Positions 19,254 through 28,807 of a stretch of 64,000 bases of DNA are shown piece by piece. Within the stretch, counting starts at the first letter, position 1; each line of letters begins with the position of its first letter. Below the pieces are notes generated by a model. It ran no database searches. It was not told the DNA's origin and worked only from the letters and a program-made list of their open reading frames with translations. The translations under genes and the position numbers were made by a program. This stretch comes from JAFGVL01 sp964546015 (lineage in GTDB: Bacteria; Bacteroidota; Bacteroidia; Bacteroidales; Paludibacteraceae), in NCBI GenBank assembly GCA_964546015.1, contig CAZJHO010000003.1, positions 186,001 to 250,000 on the forward strand. Direction: 5' to 3'.

Positions 19254-20537
19254 CTATTTCTTACCCATCAAATTACTTAATTCTATTTCGGCAGTGAGTA
19301 ATTGCATCACACTCTGAATATAGTTACTCTGAGCTACCAACAAGTTGTTATTGGCGTTGCTCAAATCTAAGCTCGAAGCTAGTCCTTGTTGGAACTTTTG
19401 AGTGATGTTCTGATAAACACTTTTTGAAACATCAATGTTTTCTTTTTGCGTTTGATAGCTTTCAAATGCATTACGGAGATTGAACCTTAATTGTTTTTCC
19501 TGCAAAAGAAGATAATCGGTTACGCTCTGCTTGTCCAAATCAGCCGACTTCACTTTTAACTTAGCTTGTTTGTATTTAGAAGTATTTTTAAACGAAGTAA
19601 ACAGCGGCATCGAAGCGCTTATTCCTATCACATGAGGAGGTTGCATATCAAACTCGCTTGCATTTATTTTATAAGTGTAATTATAAAAACCGGCTATTGT
19701 AGGCAAAAAGTTAGTTTCTGCCATTTGTACTTCCGATTTTGCCATTTTCACACTTTGATCCAACATAATCATCTCATAGTTTTTATCAATATCGAAAGGT
19801 TCAAACAACATGGTATTTACAGCATCTTCGCTTATAAAGTCCTCTAACTTATTTGTTAAAATAATCTCGGTTTTAGGATCTGTTCCCAATTGAAAACGAA
19901 GCATATTCATTCCCAATTCTACCTGACGCTCTGCCGATTTAATATTATTTTCCATCAAAGCTACTTGTACTCGAAGCTGATCGGCGCTTGTTTTTTCAAC
20001 AACTCCCACTTCTACCATTTTTTTTGTATTTTCAAGCACATCTTGCATATTCGACAAGTTGCCTTGCAATATATTAAGCAACTCTTGCGCTACTAAAATG
20101 GAATGATAGGAATCGGATACATTTTTACAAACATCCAATTCACTTTTCTTTTGATTAGTAAGGGTCATTTCCTTTGCCAATTTGGACATTTTTACACCTA
20201 CAAGGTAGTTTCCGCTGAAAAGCAATTGTGTTACCTGTAACTGAGCATTGCTGGTAGGTTTCATTTCGATGCCCATTCCCATAATTTCAAAGTCAAAACC
20301 CAACATATTTTGGTACGAATAATTTGCTGTTACTTGCGGTAATCCCTCTGCAATAGTTTGCCATAATACTTGTTGCGACTGCTTAGTAGATAAATCTGCT
20401 TGTTGCAACGATCGGTTATGTTTCATCGCATAGTTTTTAGCCTCTGCAAGCGAAATACTAAGCGAACTCTGCGCCTGTAATCCGATAAAAGTGCCTCCAA
20501 GCATCAAAGCTGAAAGAAATATCTTTTTTATTTTCAT
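19254..20537 (-). CDS. TolC-family outer membrane efflux protein of the RND operon
   Basis: The 427-residue protein has a signal peptide (LSALMLGGTFIGLQAQ) and two helical OEP repeats. The first begins SISLAEAKNYAMKHNRSLQQA; the second is marked by the long helix RNAFESYQTQKENIDVSKSVY and the family-like QSNYIQSVMQLLTAEIEL near the C-terminus. TolC proteins form trimeric outer-membrane/periplasm tunnels. It is the first gene of the operon tolC-like, adaptor, pump, PII-like. A minus-strand TATATTTG (20718-20725) about 180 bases upstream is a candidate -7 element, but no convincing -33 box accompanies it. Confidence 0.9.
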   Translation of the reverse strand: MKIKKIFLSALMLGGTFIGLQAQSSLSISLAEAKNYAMKHNRSLQQADLSTKQSQQVLWQTIAEGLPQVTANYSYQNMLGFDFEIMGMGIEMKPTSNAQLQVTQLLFSGNYLVGVKMSKLAKEMTLTNQKKSELDVCKNVSDSYHSILVAQELLNILQGNLSNMQDVLENTKKMVEVGVVEKTSADQLRVQVALMENNIKSAERQVELGMNMLRFQLGTDPKTEIILTNKLEDFISEDAVNTMLFEPFDIDKNYEMIMLDQSVKMAKSEVQMAETNFLPTIAGFYNYTYKINASEFDMQPPHVIGISASMPLFTSFKNTSKYKQAKLKVKSADLDKQSVTDYLLLQEKQLRFNLRNAFESYQTQKENIDVSKSVYQNITQKFQQGLASSLDLSNANNNLLVAQSNYIQSVMQLLTAEIELSNLMGKK

Positions 20538-20717
20538 AAAATAATATAAATAAATGTTATTATAAATAAAATAACCGCTGCAAATTTGAATAATAAAATT
20601 TCACACTATTATAAATTTTCTATGCAACGGACAAAAAAAACAATGAACAAGAATTTTATTCCGATAGACAAAATACGAAGTCAACGAAAACATGTTTTAT
20701 AACATAAAAATAAGATG

Positions 20718-20725
20718 CAAATATA
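20718..20725 (-). promoter_or_regulatory. Candidate -7 element for the RND efflux operon
   Basis: TATATTTG on the minus strand fits TAnnTTTG. There is no clear TTTG 17-19 bases upstream, so this is weak. The rest of the 282-base gap 20538-20819 is AT-rich with no other signal I can support. Confidence 0.3.
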
Positions 20726-20819
20726 GAAATAATGATAATGTAAAAAAATACGCTACATTAGGTATTATATGCATTGTATTTCAATAGAAAACAGATTATA
20801 ACAATTATATATATTTTTG

Positions 20820-22064
20820 TCAAGAAACAAGATGTCCTTCCCAATTTATCCGCCCCTTAATCATGCGGTTGTATGACCAACAAGCTGTAATAAAGTAAAC
20901 CCCTGTTTGTATCCAAAGAAAAATATATTCTTTACTTACTTGGTATAAATTGGCATCCATTGTATTGATACGGATATAACCTTGTATGCCATGTGTGGAT
21001 GGAAAGAAATAACTGAATATTTTCCAGAAAACAGGAATATTACTTTGTGGCCACGAAGCCCCACCAAGAAACAACAATGGAAGACTTGAAAAAAGTATTA
21101 ACAAAAAAGCACTTTCCATACTACGCATAGCTACTGAGAGAGTCATTGCCAAGAAAGTTGACGCTAACAAAAAAGGTACAAAAAACAAAAATAATTCCCA
21201 CTGATTACCGATATGAGGTAAATTAAACAAATAAGGAATAAACCCTAACACATAAAAAGTCAATACCGCATAAATAGAAAAATAACAAAGAGCTTTTCCC
21301 AACACAATGCGCAGTGTTCCTCTATCCCTGCTATTGATAGGTAAAAGCATACGCAAATTATTTTCTTCCCAATCTAAACCAGCTAATGCATTTACACCCA
21401 ACATCAGCGTTTGATAGATAATAAGCACCAATAATCCGGGTAAAAAGAAACTGGAAAAACCTCCTCCCGAATTAAATAATGCAACACCTTCGTAATGTAT
21501 CGGAGCAATAGAGGTTTGAGCTGCTTTATCCGTCATGCCGCTATTCACAAGATTAATATATTGAAGCTCCGCACTAAAATCTCGGTTTGTAAAACTAATA
21601 GCCGACATAATATTTTTGTAGTACAAAAAACTACTCATATCAAAGTAACCGGATACAAAAACTTGTTTGCCTTTATGAATATTCTCCGAAAAATCTTCCG
21701 GGATCACTACGATTCCATGTACATCGTGCCGGAAAAATAAATCTTTAGCCTCATCCAGATTCTCGCATGAGTAGGACATTATCAATTCGGGTGTAGCATC
21801 CAGCGCACGGATATACTCACGACTAAGCAAACTGTGTGATTTATCGACATATGCTATCGGAATATCGCGCACTACTTCATTTTTGTAAATCAAGCCATAC
21901 ACAATTGGATACAGTAATGACGCCACAAAAAATATCAGGATAACACCCGGCTGGCGTATTACCCGCATAAATTCTTGCTGCCAAATGTATAGCGTATCGA
22001 AGAGAGCTTTTTTTATATTGTATTTATTTTTCGATACAAAAAGATTAGTTCTTTTTTCTATCAT
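20820..22064 (-). CDS. ABC-2 type exporter permease (second permease of the MarR-linked exporter)
   Basis: The 414-residue protein has one N-terminal membrane segment (GVILIFFVASLLYPIVYGLIY), then a roughly 170-residue extracytoplasmic domain containing the marker DVHGIVVIPEDFSENI. Five further membrane segments follow, including FLLILFSSLPLLFLGGASWP. This is the YhaP/YbhS-like architecture of drug or lipid exporters that pair with HlyD and TolC partners. A sister permease lies at 24503-25687, now separated by a recombinase and an HTH gene. The start overlaps the recombinase stop by 20 bases. No ATPase gene is present in the cluster; some members of this group work with an ATPase encoded elsewhere. 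Confidence 0.88.
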   Translation of the reverse strand: MIEKRTNLFVSKNKYNIKKALFDTLYIWQQEFMRVIRQPGVILIFFVASLLYPIVYGLIYKNEVVRDIPIAYVDKSHSLLSREYIRALDATPELIMSYSCENLDEAKDLFFRHDVHGIVVIPEDFSENIHKGKQVFVSGYFDMSSFLYYKNIMSAISFTNRDFSAELQYINLVNSGMTDKAAQTSIAPIHYEGVALFNSGGGFSSFFLPGLLVLIIYQTLMLGVNALAGLDWEENNLRMLLPINSRDRGTLRIVLGKALCYFSIYAVLTFYVLGFIPYLFNLPHIGNQWELFLFFVPFLLASTFLAMTLSVAMRSMESAFLLILFSSLPLLFLGGASWPQSNIPVFWKIFSYFFPSTHGIQGYIRINTMDANLYQVSKEYIFLWIQTGVYFITACWSYNRMIKGRINWEGHLVS

Positions 22065-23172
22065 TTTTGTTGATATTTAGTTTGATAATATCTGCTGCTT
22101 GGCGTTTTTTCTCGTCTATCAAATCGGCATAAATTTGAGTAGTGGAAACATTTTTATGAGTGAGCATTTTGCTCACGGTATAAATTTCACTGCCGTTCGA
22201 CACAAGCAGGGTTGCGAATGTGTGCCGGAAACAGTGAAATGTTATGTGCTTGGTAATGCCTGCGGATTGCAACCATTTGGGCAAAATATATTGTAACATC
22301 GTTTTTTTGAAACCCTTAAACACTAACCCTGTGGATTGTTCGCCGCAAAGTTCGTATGCTTCTTGACTTATAGGGTTTAATGCTTCGGCATCGGTTTTTT
22401 CGGTGCGTAGGCGTATGCAATGTCCGCCATCGGGATAAGTTTCAAAGTTTTCCCACTTTAACGCGAGTATATCGCTAAATCGTAACCCGGTAAGGCACGA
22501 AAAAAGTGAAGCAGCTTTGAGTACCGGCTCACGGCAAGGCGTGTTGTACAAAGCCTGTACTTCTTCGATTGTCAGGAATTGGCGGCGTGTGTCCTGCGTT
22601 TCTATCTTGTCGAGGTGTTCGTTGATATTTTCCAAAAGGTATTTGTCTTTATGAGCGAGTGCCAACAAGCCCCGAAAAGTTGACCAATAGCCCGCAGCCG
22701 AATTTTGCGACAATGTGCGTTTTTCGTGTTTTAACTGCTTGGCGTTTAAAAGATAGGTGCGAAAACTGTTGCATAAATCAACGGTAACATCGGCAAAAGT
22801 GCATTTGCCATTGACGAACCTATAAAAATGCTTGTAAATTTTTTCCCACTTTTGGTCTTGATTGGGTAATTTTTCTTTGAAGTACGCCAAGAAATCCATT
22901 TTTTGCTTGGCTTTATCAATGAAACCAAACTGTTCATTGATAAGCGAAAGTTCCCTTTGCGCTCGTATTGCTTCGGCTTGTTTCAGTTTTTCGGCGTTGA
23001 TATTGCGCTCTGCTGGCGTTCTGGGGCTTTTAGCAAGGTATATACCCAAATACTCGCGGCGGCTCATTTCCATTGTGCGCGGGTTTCGGATTGGCGGATA
23101 AAAATCAAGGTAAAGCGTGATTTTCCCGCTTGGCAATTCTCGCTTTCTTAATGTTACTTTGGTTGCTGACAT
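22045..23172 (-). CDS. Tyrosine recombinase / integrase
   Basis: The 375-residue protein has an N-terminal Arm-binding-like segment (KRELPSGKITLYLDFYPP), a SAM-like core-binding domain, and a C-terminal catalytic domain. The visible catalytic residues are Arg in LTGLRFSD (about 228), His-x-x-Arg in HCFRH (about 315), His in LTHKN, and the nucleophile Tyr in TTQIYADL (about 348). It is complete and probably active. The adjacent gene encodes a multi-HTH protein on the same strand, a usual pairing in Bacteroidota integrative elements. Together they split an ABC exporter operon. Confidence 0.92.
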   Translation of the reverse strand: MSATKVTLRKRELPSGKITLYLDFYPPIRNPRTMEMSRREYLGIYLAKSPRTPAERNINAEKLKQAEAIRAQRELSLINEQFGFIDKAKQKMDFLAYFKEKLPNQDQKWEKIYKHFYRFVNGKCTFADVTVDLCNSFRTYLLNAKQLKHEKRTLSQNSAAGYWSTFRGLLALAHKDKYLLENINEHLDKIETQDTRRQFLTIEEVQALYNTPCREPVLKAASLFSCLTGLRFSDILALKWENFETYPDGGHCIRLRTEKTDAEALNPISQEAYELCGEQSTGLVFKGFKKTMLQYILPKWLQSAGITKHITFHCFRHTFATLLVSNGSEIYTVSKMLTHKNVSTTQIYADLIDEKKRQAADIIKLNINKNDRKKN

Positions 23173-23178
23173 ATATTT

Positions 23179-24084
23179 TTACCTTTTACGATTATTCATA
23201 ATGCTGTCTAACTCCTGGCGGTGTATCAAGATACTTTGTCCGTGTTTGATTTTCGGTAGTTTATGTGCTCGGATTAAGTCATATAAATGACTTCGCCCGA
23301 TAGCGTATTTTTCAGTTGCCTGTGGAACAGTGTAGTAATTTTCGCTTTCTGTTTGGTCTAATCCTCTGGATTTTTCCCAATGATATTTTGAGATTAAAAC
23401 AGTTTTTCCCTCTCGTTTTTTCGGCATTTTATGGTCGCTCGTATATTCATAAACATATTGCTGCGACACGCCAAATTTTTCTATTATTTCGGCTACGGTG
23501 TACCATTCCGTAATATCGGCGTATTGCTTTTTGGCAAAAATAGGTTTCAGTGCTTTTGCAGAATAAAGGGTTTTGCCTTCAAGCGTAGTTGGAATTATTT
23601 TATTGTCCCTTACTTTTTTATGAAACCAACTCAACGAGATTTTGAATTGTTGCAGAGCTTCCGAAATACTGATAAATTCTTCCTTTGCTTTGTTGATTTG
23701 GGCAATAGGTGTGTTTATTGGTGCAATGGTAACTGTCGAATTTTGGTACAAATTCAGTAAATCGGATTTTTTTACGCGAATTGTGCGTTTGCTTATTCGC
23801 AAAAGTTCTATATTTTTTGTTTTAATCAGATTGTATAATGTAGGGCGGGAAATGCCAAGCAAGGCGGCGGCATCTGTAAGCGACAAATTTTCTTGCAAAA
23901 GCAAGTTTTGACGGTTGCGTTCCTTGATAGCTTCGCTTTCAATCCTCAACCGTTCCTGTCGCTTTTCCGCTTTGTTTCCACGATTGGCGCAGGTATCGCT
24001 ACAATATTTTGTAGTTGATTTTTGCGCGATAAACTCGTTTCCACAAAATTGGCAGACCTTTTTATATTCAAACTTACTTGTCAT
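23179..24084 (-). CDS. Zinc-ribbon protein with four excisionase-like helix-turn-helix units
   Basis: The 301-residue protein opens with a CxxC...CxxxC zinc-binding segment (CQFCGNEF ... YCSDTC, residues 11-34). It then has four MerR/excisionase-type HTH units: LSLTDAAALLGISRPTLYNL, ISISEALQQFKISLSWFHKK, YTVAEIIEKFGVSQQYVYEY and YTVPQATEKYAIGRSHLYDL, each followed by a short beta-wing ending in a Lys/Arg-rich strand. It probably binds DNA as a directionality factor or regulator for the recombinase encoded 6 bases downstream. Four tandem units is more than the single unit of ordinary excisionases. Confidence 0.85.
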   Translation of the reverse strand: MTSKFEYKKVCQFCGNEFIAQKSTTKYCSDTCANRGNKAEKRQERLRIESEAIKERNRQNLLLQENLSLTDAAALLGISRPTLYNLIKTKNIELLRISKRTIRVKKSDLLNLYQNSTVTIAPINTPIAQINKAKEEFISISEALQQFKISLSWFHKKVRDNKIIPTTLEGKTLYSAKALKPIFAKKQYADITEWYTVAEIIEKFGVSQQYVYEYTSDHKMPKKREGKTVLISKYHWEKSRGLDQTESENYYTVPQATEKYAIGRSHLYDLIRAHKLPKIKHGQSILIHRQELDSIMNNRKR

Positions 24085-24502
24085 TTATTGCTTATATCTT
24101 GGATATATTAGTTATAATTTTTCGTCAATCTTTGTTTGTGTTTGTAATTATTTGTAAATATACTGCACTACTTTGGATTAACTTTTTGCGCCTGCACCTA
24201 ACGTGGTACAAATACGGTACAAAATTACACAAAATATATGTAAAAAACAATAGATAACAATAAGAAATTTACCGACTAAATGAGGTTAAGCGGCTATATT
24301 TAAGCTGTTTGTCTGTTTTTGAATTATAGTTGATTTTGGGGGCTATTTTCCATAATAAAAAATGAAAGCTTCGCTTTTTCTGTAGTGAACACCAAAACGC
24401 GATAACACAAAGTCGCGAAGAATATTTATTTAAAAGAAAAACTTTTCGGTTTTGCACCTTTGTTGCTTTGAGTTTAGTACACAAATTTTTTCAAAGAAAA
24501 AA
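24085..24502. other. 418-base gap with possible promoter and degenerate repeats
   Basis: No gene was found. Close to the HTH gene is a directly repeated word GGTACAAA (24205-24212 and 24216-24223). A minus-strand TAATTTTG (24220-24227) with TTG 20 bases upstream (24248-24250) is a possible promoter. From about 24390 to 24480 a degenerate inverted repeat uses words like CGCGATAACACAAAGTCGCGAAG, resembling the one at 19141-19240. I could not identify an attachment-site duplication. Confidence 0.4.
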
Positions 24503-25687
24503 TTATCTCACCGCATAATTCTGATAGATTACAGCTCGTTTTAATTTTGGCAAAACAAAAATCGGAATAAACATGGTAATAATCAGAAACAGGTACGAAT
24601 ACCAGTAATATGAGAGCGGAGCGCCATTTAATGCGCTGTTTTGATATATTTCAAAGAAATGCCGCATAGGGAAAAGTTGCGCAATGGGCTGAATAAAAAC
24701 AGGCATATGTTCAATCGGAAATGTAAAACCCGAAAAACTGATACCTAAAATACCAATTACGGCAGCACAACTCATTCCGGTTCTAAGTACAGGCAAAAGA
24801 CCTATCAGTAAAATACCGATTGCTTGCGTTGCTAATACGAACAATACCGAAGCAATTATCATCGTCAAAATATTACTATGCAACGGGAATTGTGAGATAC
24901 GAAACAACAAAATATTTTGAAAAACCACCATTACCGTAAATACAAGAGTATAAGGAAGTAATTTCCCGGTCAAAGCTTTGACAATCGACATATCTGCCAT
25001 ACGCAGCCATTGACGACTTTTGCGTTCTTTGAGTTCCAATCCGATAGCAAAAACCGTCATCAACATTATCATCAATTGCAAAATACCGGGCATCAATACA
25101 TTTGATAAATAAACCGAATAGTTGGTATATGGATTTCCGATTAAATGAGCATCAAGTACAATGGGTTGTAATTCTCCCATTAGTTCTGCTGCGGTTTGCC
25201 CTTTTGCCAAACCGGTCGAAAGTGAAACTCCCGCCGACGAAAGTCCTGAAATCTGGTTTAAATCCCTCATCAACAAGGAGCCGGGAATAAAGAAAGCGTT
25301 ATTATAATAAAAAGTCAGTCGAGGTTGCCGGTTTGCCATTATATCCGCTTGAAAATCTTTCGGAATAATAACAAAAGCGAAAATATTTCCCTTTTTCATT
25401 TCCGTTTCGGCTTCAGAAAAATTATTCAAATGCATACTTACCTTTACCATTTGCATAATATCAATTTGCCGTACAAGGTTGCGCGATGACACCGTATTAT
25501 CATTATCAATAACGGCAACAGGCAAATCTTTCGGTAATCCTTCCGAAAAAAGCGTCATAAAAAAGAAATACGAAAACAACGGAATAATGATAATTGCCAC
25601 CAAGTAAATCCTTCGCGACAACATACGCCTTACTTCTCGATGTATTATATCCTTGAATCCCATATCATTAAATTGACAATCTAACAA
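24503..25687 (-). CDS. ABC-2 type exporter permease (first permease of the MarR-linked exporter)
   Basis: The 394-residue protein has the same architecture as 20820-22064: TM1 IYLVAIIIIPLFSYFFFMTLF, an extracytoplasmic domain with the marker NIFAFVIIPKDFQADIM, then five membrane segments ending YLFLIITMFIPIFVLPKL. It is YbhR/YhaP-like. It follows the HlyD-like gene in the operon and should form a heterodimeric membrane channel with the second permease. The 5' gap to hlyD contains a large inverted repeat. Confidence 0.88.
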   Translation of the reverse strand: MLDCQFNDMGFKDIIHREVRRMLSRRIYLVAIIIIPLFSYFFFMTLFSEGLPKDLPVAVIDNDNTVSSRNLVRQIDIMQMVKVSMHLNNFSEAETEMKKGNIFAFVIIPKDFQADIMANRQPRLTFYYNNAFFIPGSLLMRDLNQISGLSSAGVSLSTGLAKGQTAAELMGELQPIVLDAHLIGNPYTNYSVYLSNVLMPGILQLMIMLMTVFAIGLELKERKSRQWLRMADMSIVKALTGKLLPYTLVFTVMVVFQNILLFRISQFPLHSNILTMIIASVLFVLATQAIGILLIGLLPVLRTGMSCAAVIGILGISFSGFTFPIEHMPVFIQPIAQLFPMRHFFEIYQNSALNGAPLSYYWYSYLFLIITMFIPIFVLPKLKRAVIYQNYAVR

Positions 25688-25806
25688 TCGACAATTTACA
25701 ATTTAAATACAATGAGAAGTAAATTTGCGATTTTTATTAAAAACAAATTATCTAATTATCTCCCTTTGGTTGTATGTCTAATTGTAAATTGTCCAATTGT
25801 AAATTA
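25670..25806. repeat. Inverted repeat of iterated ATTTACAATT words between permease and hlyD-like genes
   Basis: GACAATTTACAATT (25690-25703) is perfectly reverse-complementary to AATTGTAAATTGTC (25780-25793). Each arm is internally repetitive. The right arm reaches the last codons of the hlyD-like gene. Confidence 0.75.
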
Positions 25807-26793
25807 GTTAATTTTGGCTCTAATACTCATGCCCGGACGCAAGTCTTCCACTTTTCCTACCGGCTTGGCTTTTACTTCAAAACTTTTCAGGTCGAAATCG
25901 CCCGATACTTTAGTAGCTTTCCATGTGGCATAACTACCTAAGGCTTTCAATCGTACGACCTGTAATTTAATTGTTTTACCGCCTAATGCAGGAACTATTA
26001 CTTCGAATTCTTGTCCTTGCCGCACATTTGCCAATTTATCTTCACGCACATTAAAAACTACCCACACATCATTCAAATCCACAACATTCATAATTGGTGC
26101 TCCTGTTCCTACTAATTCGCCTTCTTTAGGGAAAATATCCGAAATCTCACCTGTAATAGGCGATAGTAAGCAGGTCTCTTTTTTATAAGCTTCTACTTCA
26201 CTAACAACGCCTTGCGCTTGATTAAACAAAGCTTGCGCCGCCTGTTTGTCTTCTTTTTGTGCACCGGCAACAGCTAAGTCGTATTGTGATTTGGCTGCTT
26301 TTGCCAACGCAACGGACGCCTTATAATTGGCTTCGGCTTCATCTCTTTTTTGAGCGGGAACAACACCTTTATTATAAAGATTTTGCACTCGATCGAATGT
26401 CTTTTTGGCAATCTCCTCTCCTGCTTTAGCTCGTTGATATTGCTCGAAAGCGCCTTCTATCTGTTCGGACCGGGTGCCTTTTTCCGCTTTGTCGCGTTGA
26501 GCAGAAGCGGCTTGCTCCACTGCCGTAGCTTGTTGCAGCTTAGCTTCAATTTCAGGACTGCTTAAACTTACCAGCGTATCTCCGGCTTTTACTTGCATTC
26601 CCTCTTCCACATAAAAGCGTTCGATACGCCCCGGTACTTTACCCGAAACGCGTACTTCTTTTGCTTCTACCTCGCCAATCCACATCGGTTCTTCAGGTCG
26701 AAGCATAAAAATACCGATTACCGATACAACAATGATAGCCCCAATAAGACCTAAAAGGGCTCCTACTAATGATTTGTTTTTTCGTTTACTCAT
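25804..26793 (-). CDS. HlyD-family membrane fusion protein
   Basis: The 329-residue protein has one N-terminal membrane anchor (ALLGLIGAIIVVSVIGIFML), then the lipoyl half-motif SGKVPGRIERFYVEEGMQVK. Next is an alpha-hairpin of about 120 residues rich in Ala, Gln and Lys, the second lipoyl half LLSPITGEISDIFPKEGELV, and a beta-barrel ending in LRPGMSIRAKI. It joins the inner-membrane ABC-2 permeases to the TolC-like channel encoded 9 bases upstream. The order tolC-like, hlyD-like, permease, permease fits an ABC-type tripartite exporter. Confidence 0.92.
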   Translation of the reverse strand: MSKRKNKSLVGALLGLIGAIIVVSVIGIFMLRPEEPMWIGEVEAKEVRVSGKVPGRIERFYVEEGMQVKAGDTLVSLSSPEIEAKLQQATAVEQAASAQRDKAEKGTRSEQIEGAFEQYQRAKAGEEIAKKTFDRVQNLYNKGVVPAQKRDEAEANYKASVALAKAAKSQYDLAVAGAQKEDKQAAQALFNQAQGVVSEVEAYKKETCLLSPITGEISDIFPKEGELVGTGAPIMNVVDLNDVWVVFNVREDKLANVRQGQEFEVIVPALGGKTIKLQVVRLKALGSYATWKATKVSGDFDLKSFEVKAKPVGKVEDLRPGMSIRAKIN

Positions 26794-26802
26794 ATTATTT
26801 GT

Positions 26803-28290
26803 CTAATTTTTAATTTTCCCCGTAACTTTTCTCAAAAATAATTGATTGATTTTTAATTCAATTTGCGCATCCTTTTGCTCAGAATAGGCTGCAAAATGCG
26901 ATGCTTGTGCATCCAACACATCTGTTATGCCCACCACACCCTCTTCAAATGAAAGTTGCGCATAGCGTAAATTCTCATTGGCTTGTTCCAAATTTGTATT
27001 GGCTGCTTGTAGTTTTTTTTTCGATTCTTCAATCCGGTAAGTCGCCTGACGATATTGTAATTCTATTTTTTCTTTCGCCTCATCAAGCTTGATTTGCGCA
27101 ATAATCTGCTCACTTTTGGCTTCTTTTATCCTCTGGTGATTATCTCCCCAATGTAAAATCGGAATTTTCATTACTACACCGACATTCCACGAACCCGAAA
27201 ACTCCTTTTCAAAACCATTGAAAAAATCTGGATTGGTATATAAATAATTAGCTGTCAATCCTATTTCAGGCAAATAGCCGGAAACCGCCAGTTTTTTTTT
27301 CGCTTCCGAAAGGTCAATCAGTTTTTCCAAACTCTTAATTTCAGGTCTATTATTTAAAGCCGTATTTAACGAAACGGAATTATTATCCGGCATATAAATG
27401 CTTTCTTTCGGATCTATTTCATCTTCCAACGCTATCTCTTGCTCCATAGGCAAACCAATCATTTGGCAAAGATTCATTTTAGCCAGATTCAATCCATTTT
27501 CGGCTTTGGTTAAATCCATATTTATCTGGTTCAGCTTTACTTTAACCTTCAGCACATCGGCTTTTGTTGCCATTCCTTCGGCTTGCAGCTCAGTGACATT
27601 CTTATCCAATTGCATAAGCAATTTTTGATAATCGGTAGCCACTTTTACTTTATTTGCGACGGAAACTACCGTCCAATAAGCTGCTTCGGTATTATAAAGC
27701 ACTTCGTTGATTTCCATATTTTTTTGTTCATTGGCAATATCCACCCCGATTTTTGCCATTCTGTTGGCTTGCACAATTTTTCCGCCCATATAAATTGGTT
27801 GCACAAGTGACAACATACCAATATAAGTATTACGCATATCCACCGCCAATTCGTCGCGTGGAATGGTGGCATAATCTTTCCACAAAATCTTATCGGGATC
27901 GGTTTTCGGATTAAACGGCTGACCGTTTGCATCAAGTGGTGTTGGCTGTCCATTTACCAAAGTCCATTGATTGTTCACTTGGTCTTGACGAAAACCGAAA
28001 CTGCCATCCGCCATTTTTGTCCCAATGGGCAAAAATTTATCCTCAGGCAACAAATACATCACATCGCTAATATGTGTGTACGAAAAGATTGCATCTACTT
28101 TTGGAAGATACGCGCTTGTTGCCTGCTTCTTTTTCGCCTCAGCAATTTTTATTGCTTCTTGTTTAATTTTCAAGTCTTTATTTTGTTTGAGAACTAAATC
28201 CAAACAATCGTCAAGAGAAAGTACTTTGATTTGTGCTTGTAAATAAACCGCACTGATAAAAAAACAAAAAGAAAGAAATAATTTCTTCAT
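26803..28290 (-). CDS. TolC-family outer membrane efflux protein of the MarR-linked exporter
   Basis: The 495-residue protein has a signal peptide (FLSFCFFISAVYLQAQ) and two OEP repeats. The first starts LSLDDCLDLVLKQNKDLKIKQ; the second contains LSEAKKKLAVSGYLPEIGLT and ends EGVVGITDVLDAQASHF, the usual closing motif. It should form the outer-membrane tunnel of this exporter. It is the first structural gene after marR, with a TGTTTAAACA palindrome 27 bases upstream of its start, and so is probably a direct MarR target. Confidence 0.92.
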   Translation of the reverse strand: MKKLFLSFCFFISAVYLQAQIKVLSLDDCLDLVLKQNKDLKIKQEAIKIAEAKKKQATSAYLPKVDAIFSYTHISDVMYLLPEDKFLPIGTKMADGSFGFRQDQVNNQWTLVNGQPTPLDANGQPFNPKTDPDKILWKDYATIPRDELAVDMRNTYIGMLSLVQPIYMGGKIVQANRMAKIGVDIANEQKNMEINEVLYNTEAAYWTVVSVANKVKVATDYQKLLMQLDKNVTELQAEGMATKADVLKVKVKLNQINMDLTKAENGLNLAKMNLCQMIGLPMEQEIALEDEIDPKESIYMPDNNSVSLNTALNNRPEIKSLEKLIDLSEAKKKLAVSGYLPEIGLTANYLYTNPDFFNGFEKEFSGSWNVGVVMKIPILHWGDNHQRIKEAKSEQIIAQIKLDEAKEKIELQYRQATYRIEESKKKLQAANTNLEQANENLRYAQLSFEEGVVGITDVLDAQASHFAAYSEQKDAQIELKINQLFLRKVTGKIKN

Positions 28291-28316
28291 ATTTATTATT
28301 ATATTTTAAACAATAA

Positions 28317-28328
28317 CTGTTTAAACAA
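28317..28328. promoter_or_regulatory. MarR-type operator in front of the tolC-like gene
   Basis: CTGTTTAAACAA contains the perfect 10-bp palindrome TGTTTAAACA (28318-28327), identical to the core of the site in front of marR. It lies in the 53-base gap between marR and the tolC-like gene. Confidence 0.65.
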
Positions 28329-28343
28329 GTAACAAGAAAAATT

Positions 28344-28787
28344 TTATTTAAGATTATTCAATATTCTTTTTAAAGTATTTCTACAAATAAAAATATCTTC
28401 ATCTGAAATAGTAGCCAAAGATGTTTTGATCGCTTGTTTTACAATTTCCGTTGCTTGTTTTTCCAGAGCCATTCCTTTTTCTGTCAGAAAAATAAGATTC
28501 GAGCGTCTATCTATCGGATCGGCTACACGAATAACCATTTTTTGTTTTTCTAAATTATCAATTAAACGAGTCATTGAAGGCTGATCACGCAAAGTTATTT
28601 TGGACAAAGATTGTTGTGAAACCTTATCTTTCTCCCATAAACAAGATAAAACCGTCCATTGTTCTACCGTCACGCCCAAATTCGCTTCCTTGAATTTATT
28701 GGACAAGTACCGATTGATGATCATAGAGATTCGACCGCTCAAAATCCCGAAAAGCTCTTCTCTTTCTAATTTTTCAATTAATTGCAT
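28344..28787 (-). CDS. MarR-family transcriptional regulator
   Basis: The 147-residue protein has an N-terminal dimerisation helix and a winged helix-turn-helix with VSQQSLSKITLRDQPSMTRLIDNL as recognition region. The wing motif DPIDRRSNLIFLTEKG is the classic MarR D-x-R-D/S-x-R wing. It heads the exporter cluster on the same strand. Two identical palindromes (28318-28327 and 28809-28818) bracket the gene, one against its own promoter and one before the tolC-like gene. This suggests autoregulation and repression of the exporter, released by an unknown ligand. Confidence 0.93.
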   Translation of the reverse strand: MQLIEKLEREELFGILSGRISMIINRYLSNKFKEANLGVTVEQWTVLSCLWEKDKVSQQSLSKITLRDQPSMTRLIDNLEKQKMVIRVADPIDRRSNLIFLTEKGMALEKQATEIVKQAIKTSLATISDEDIFICRNTLKRILNNLK

Positions 28788-28807
28788 ATTATATAAATAA
28801 CTAATAA

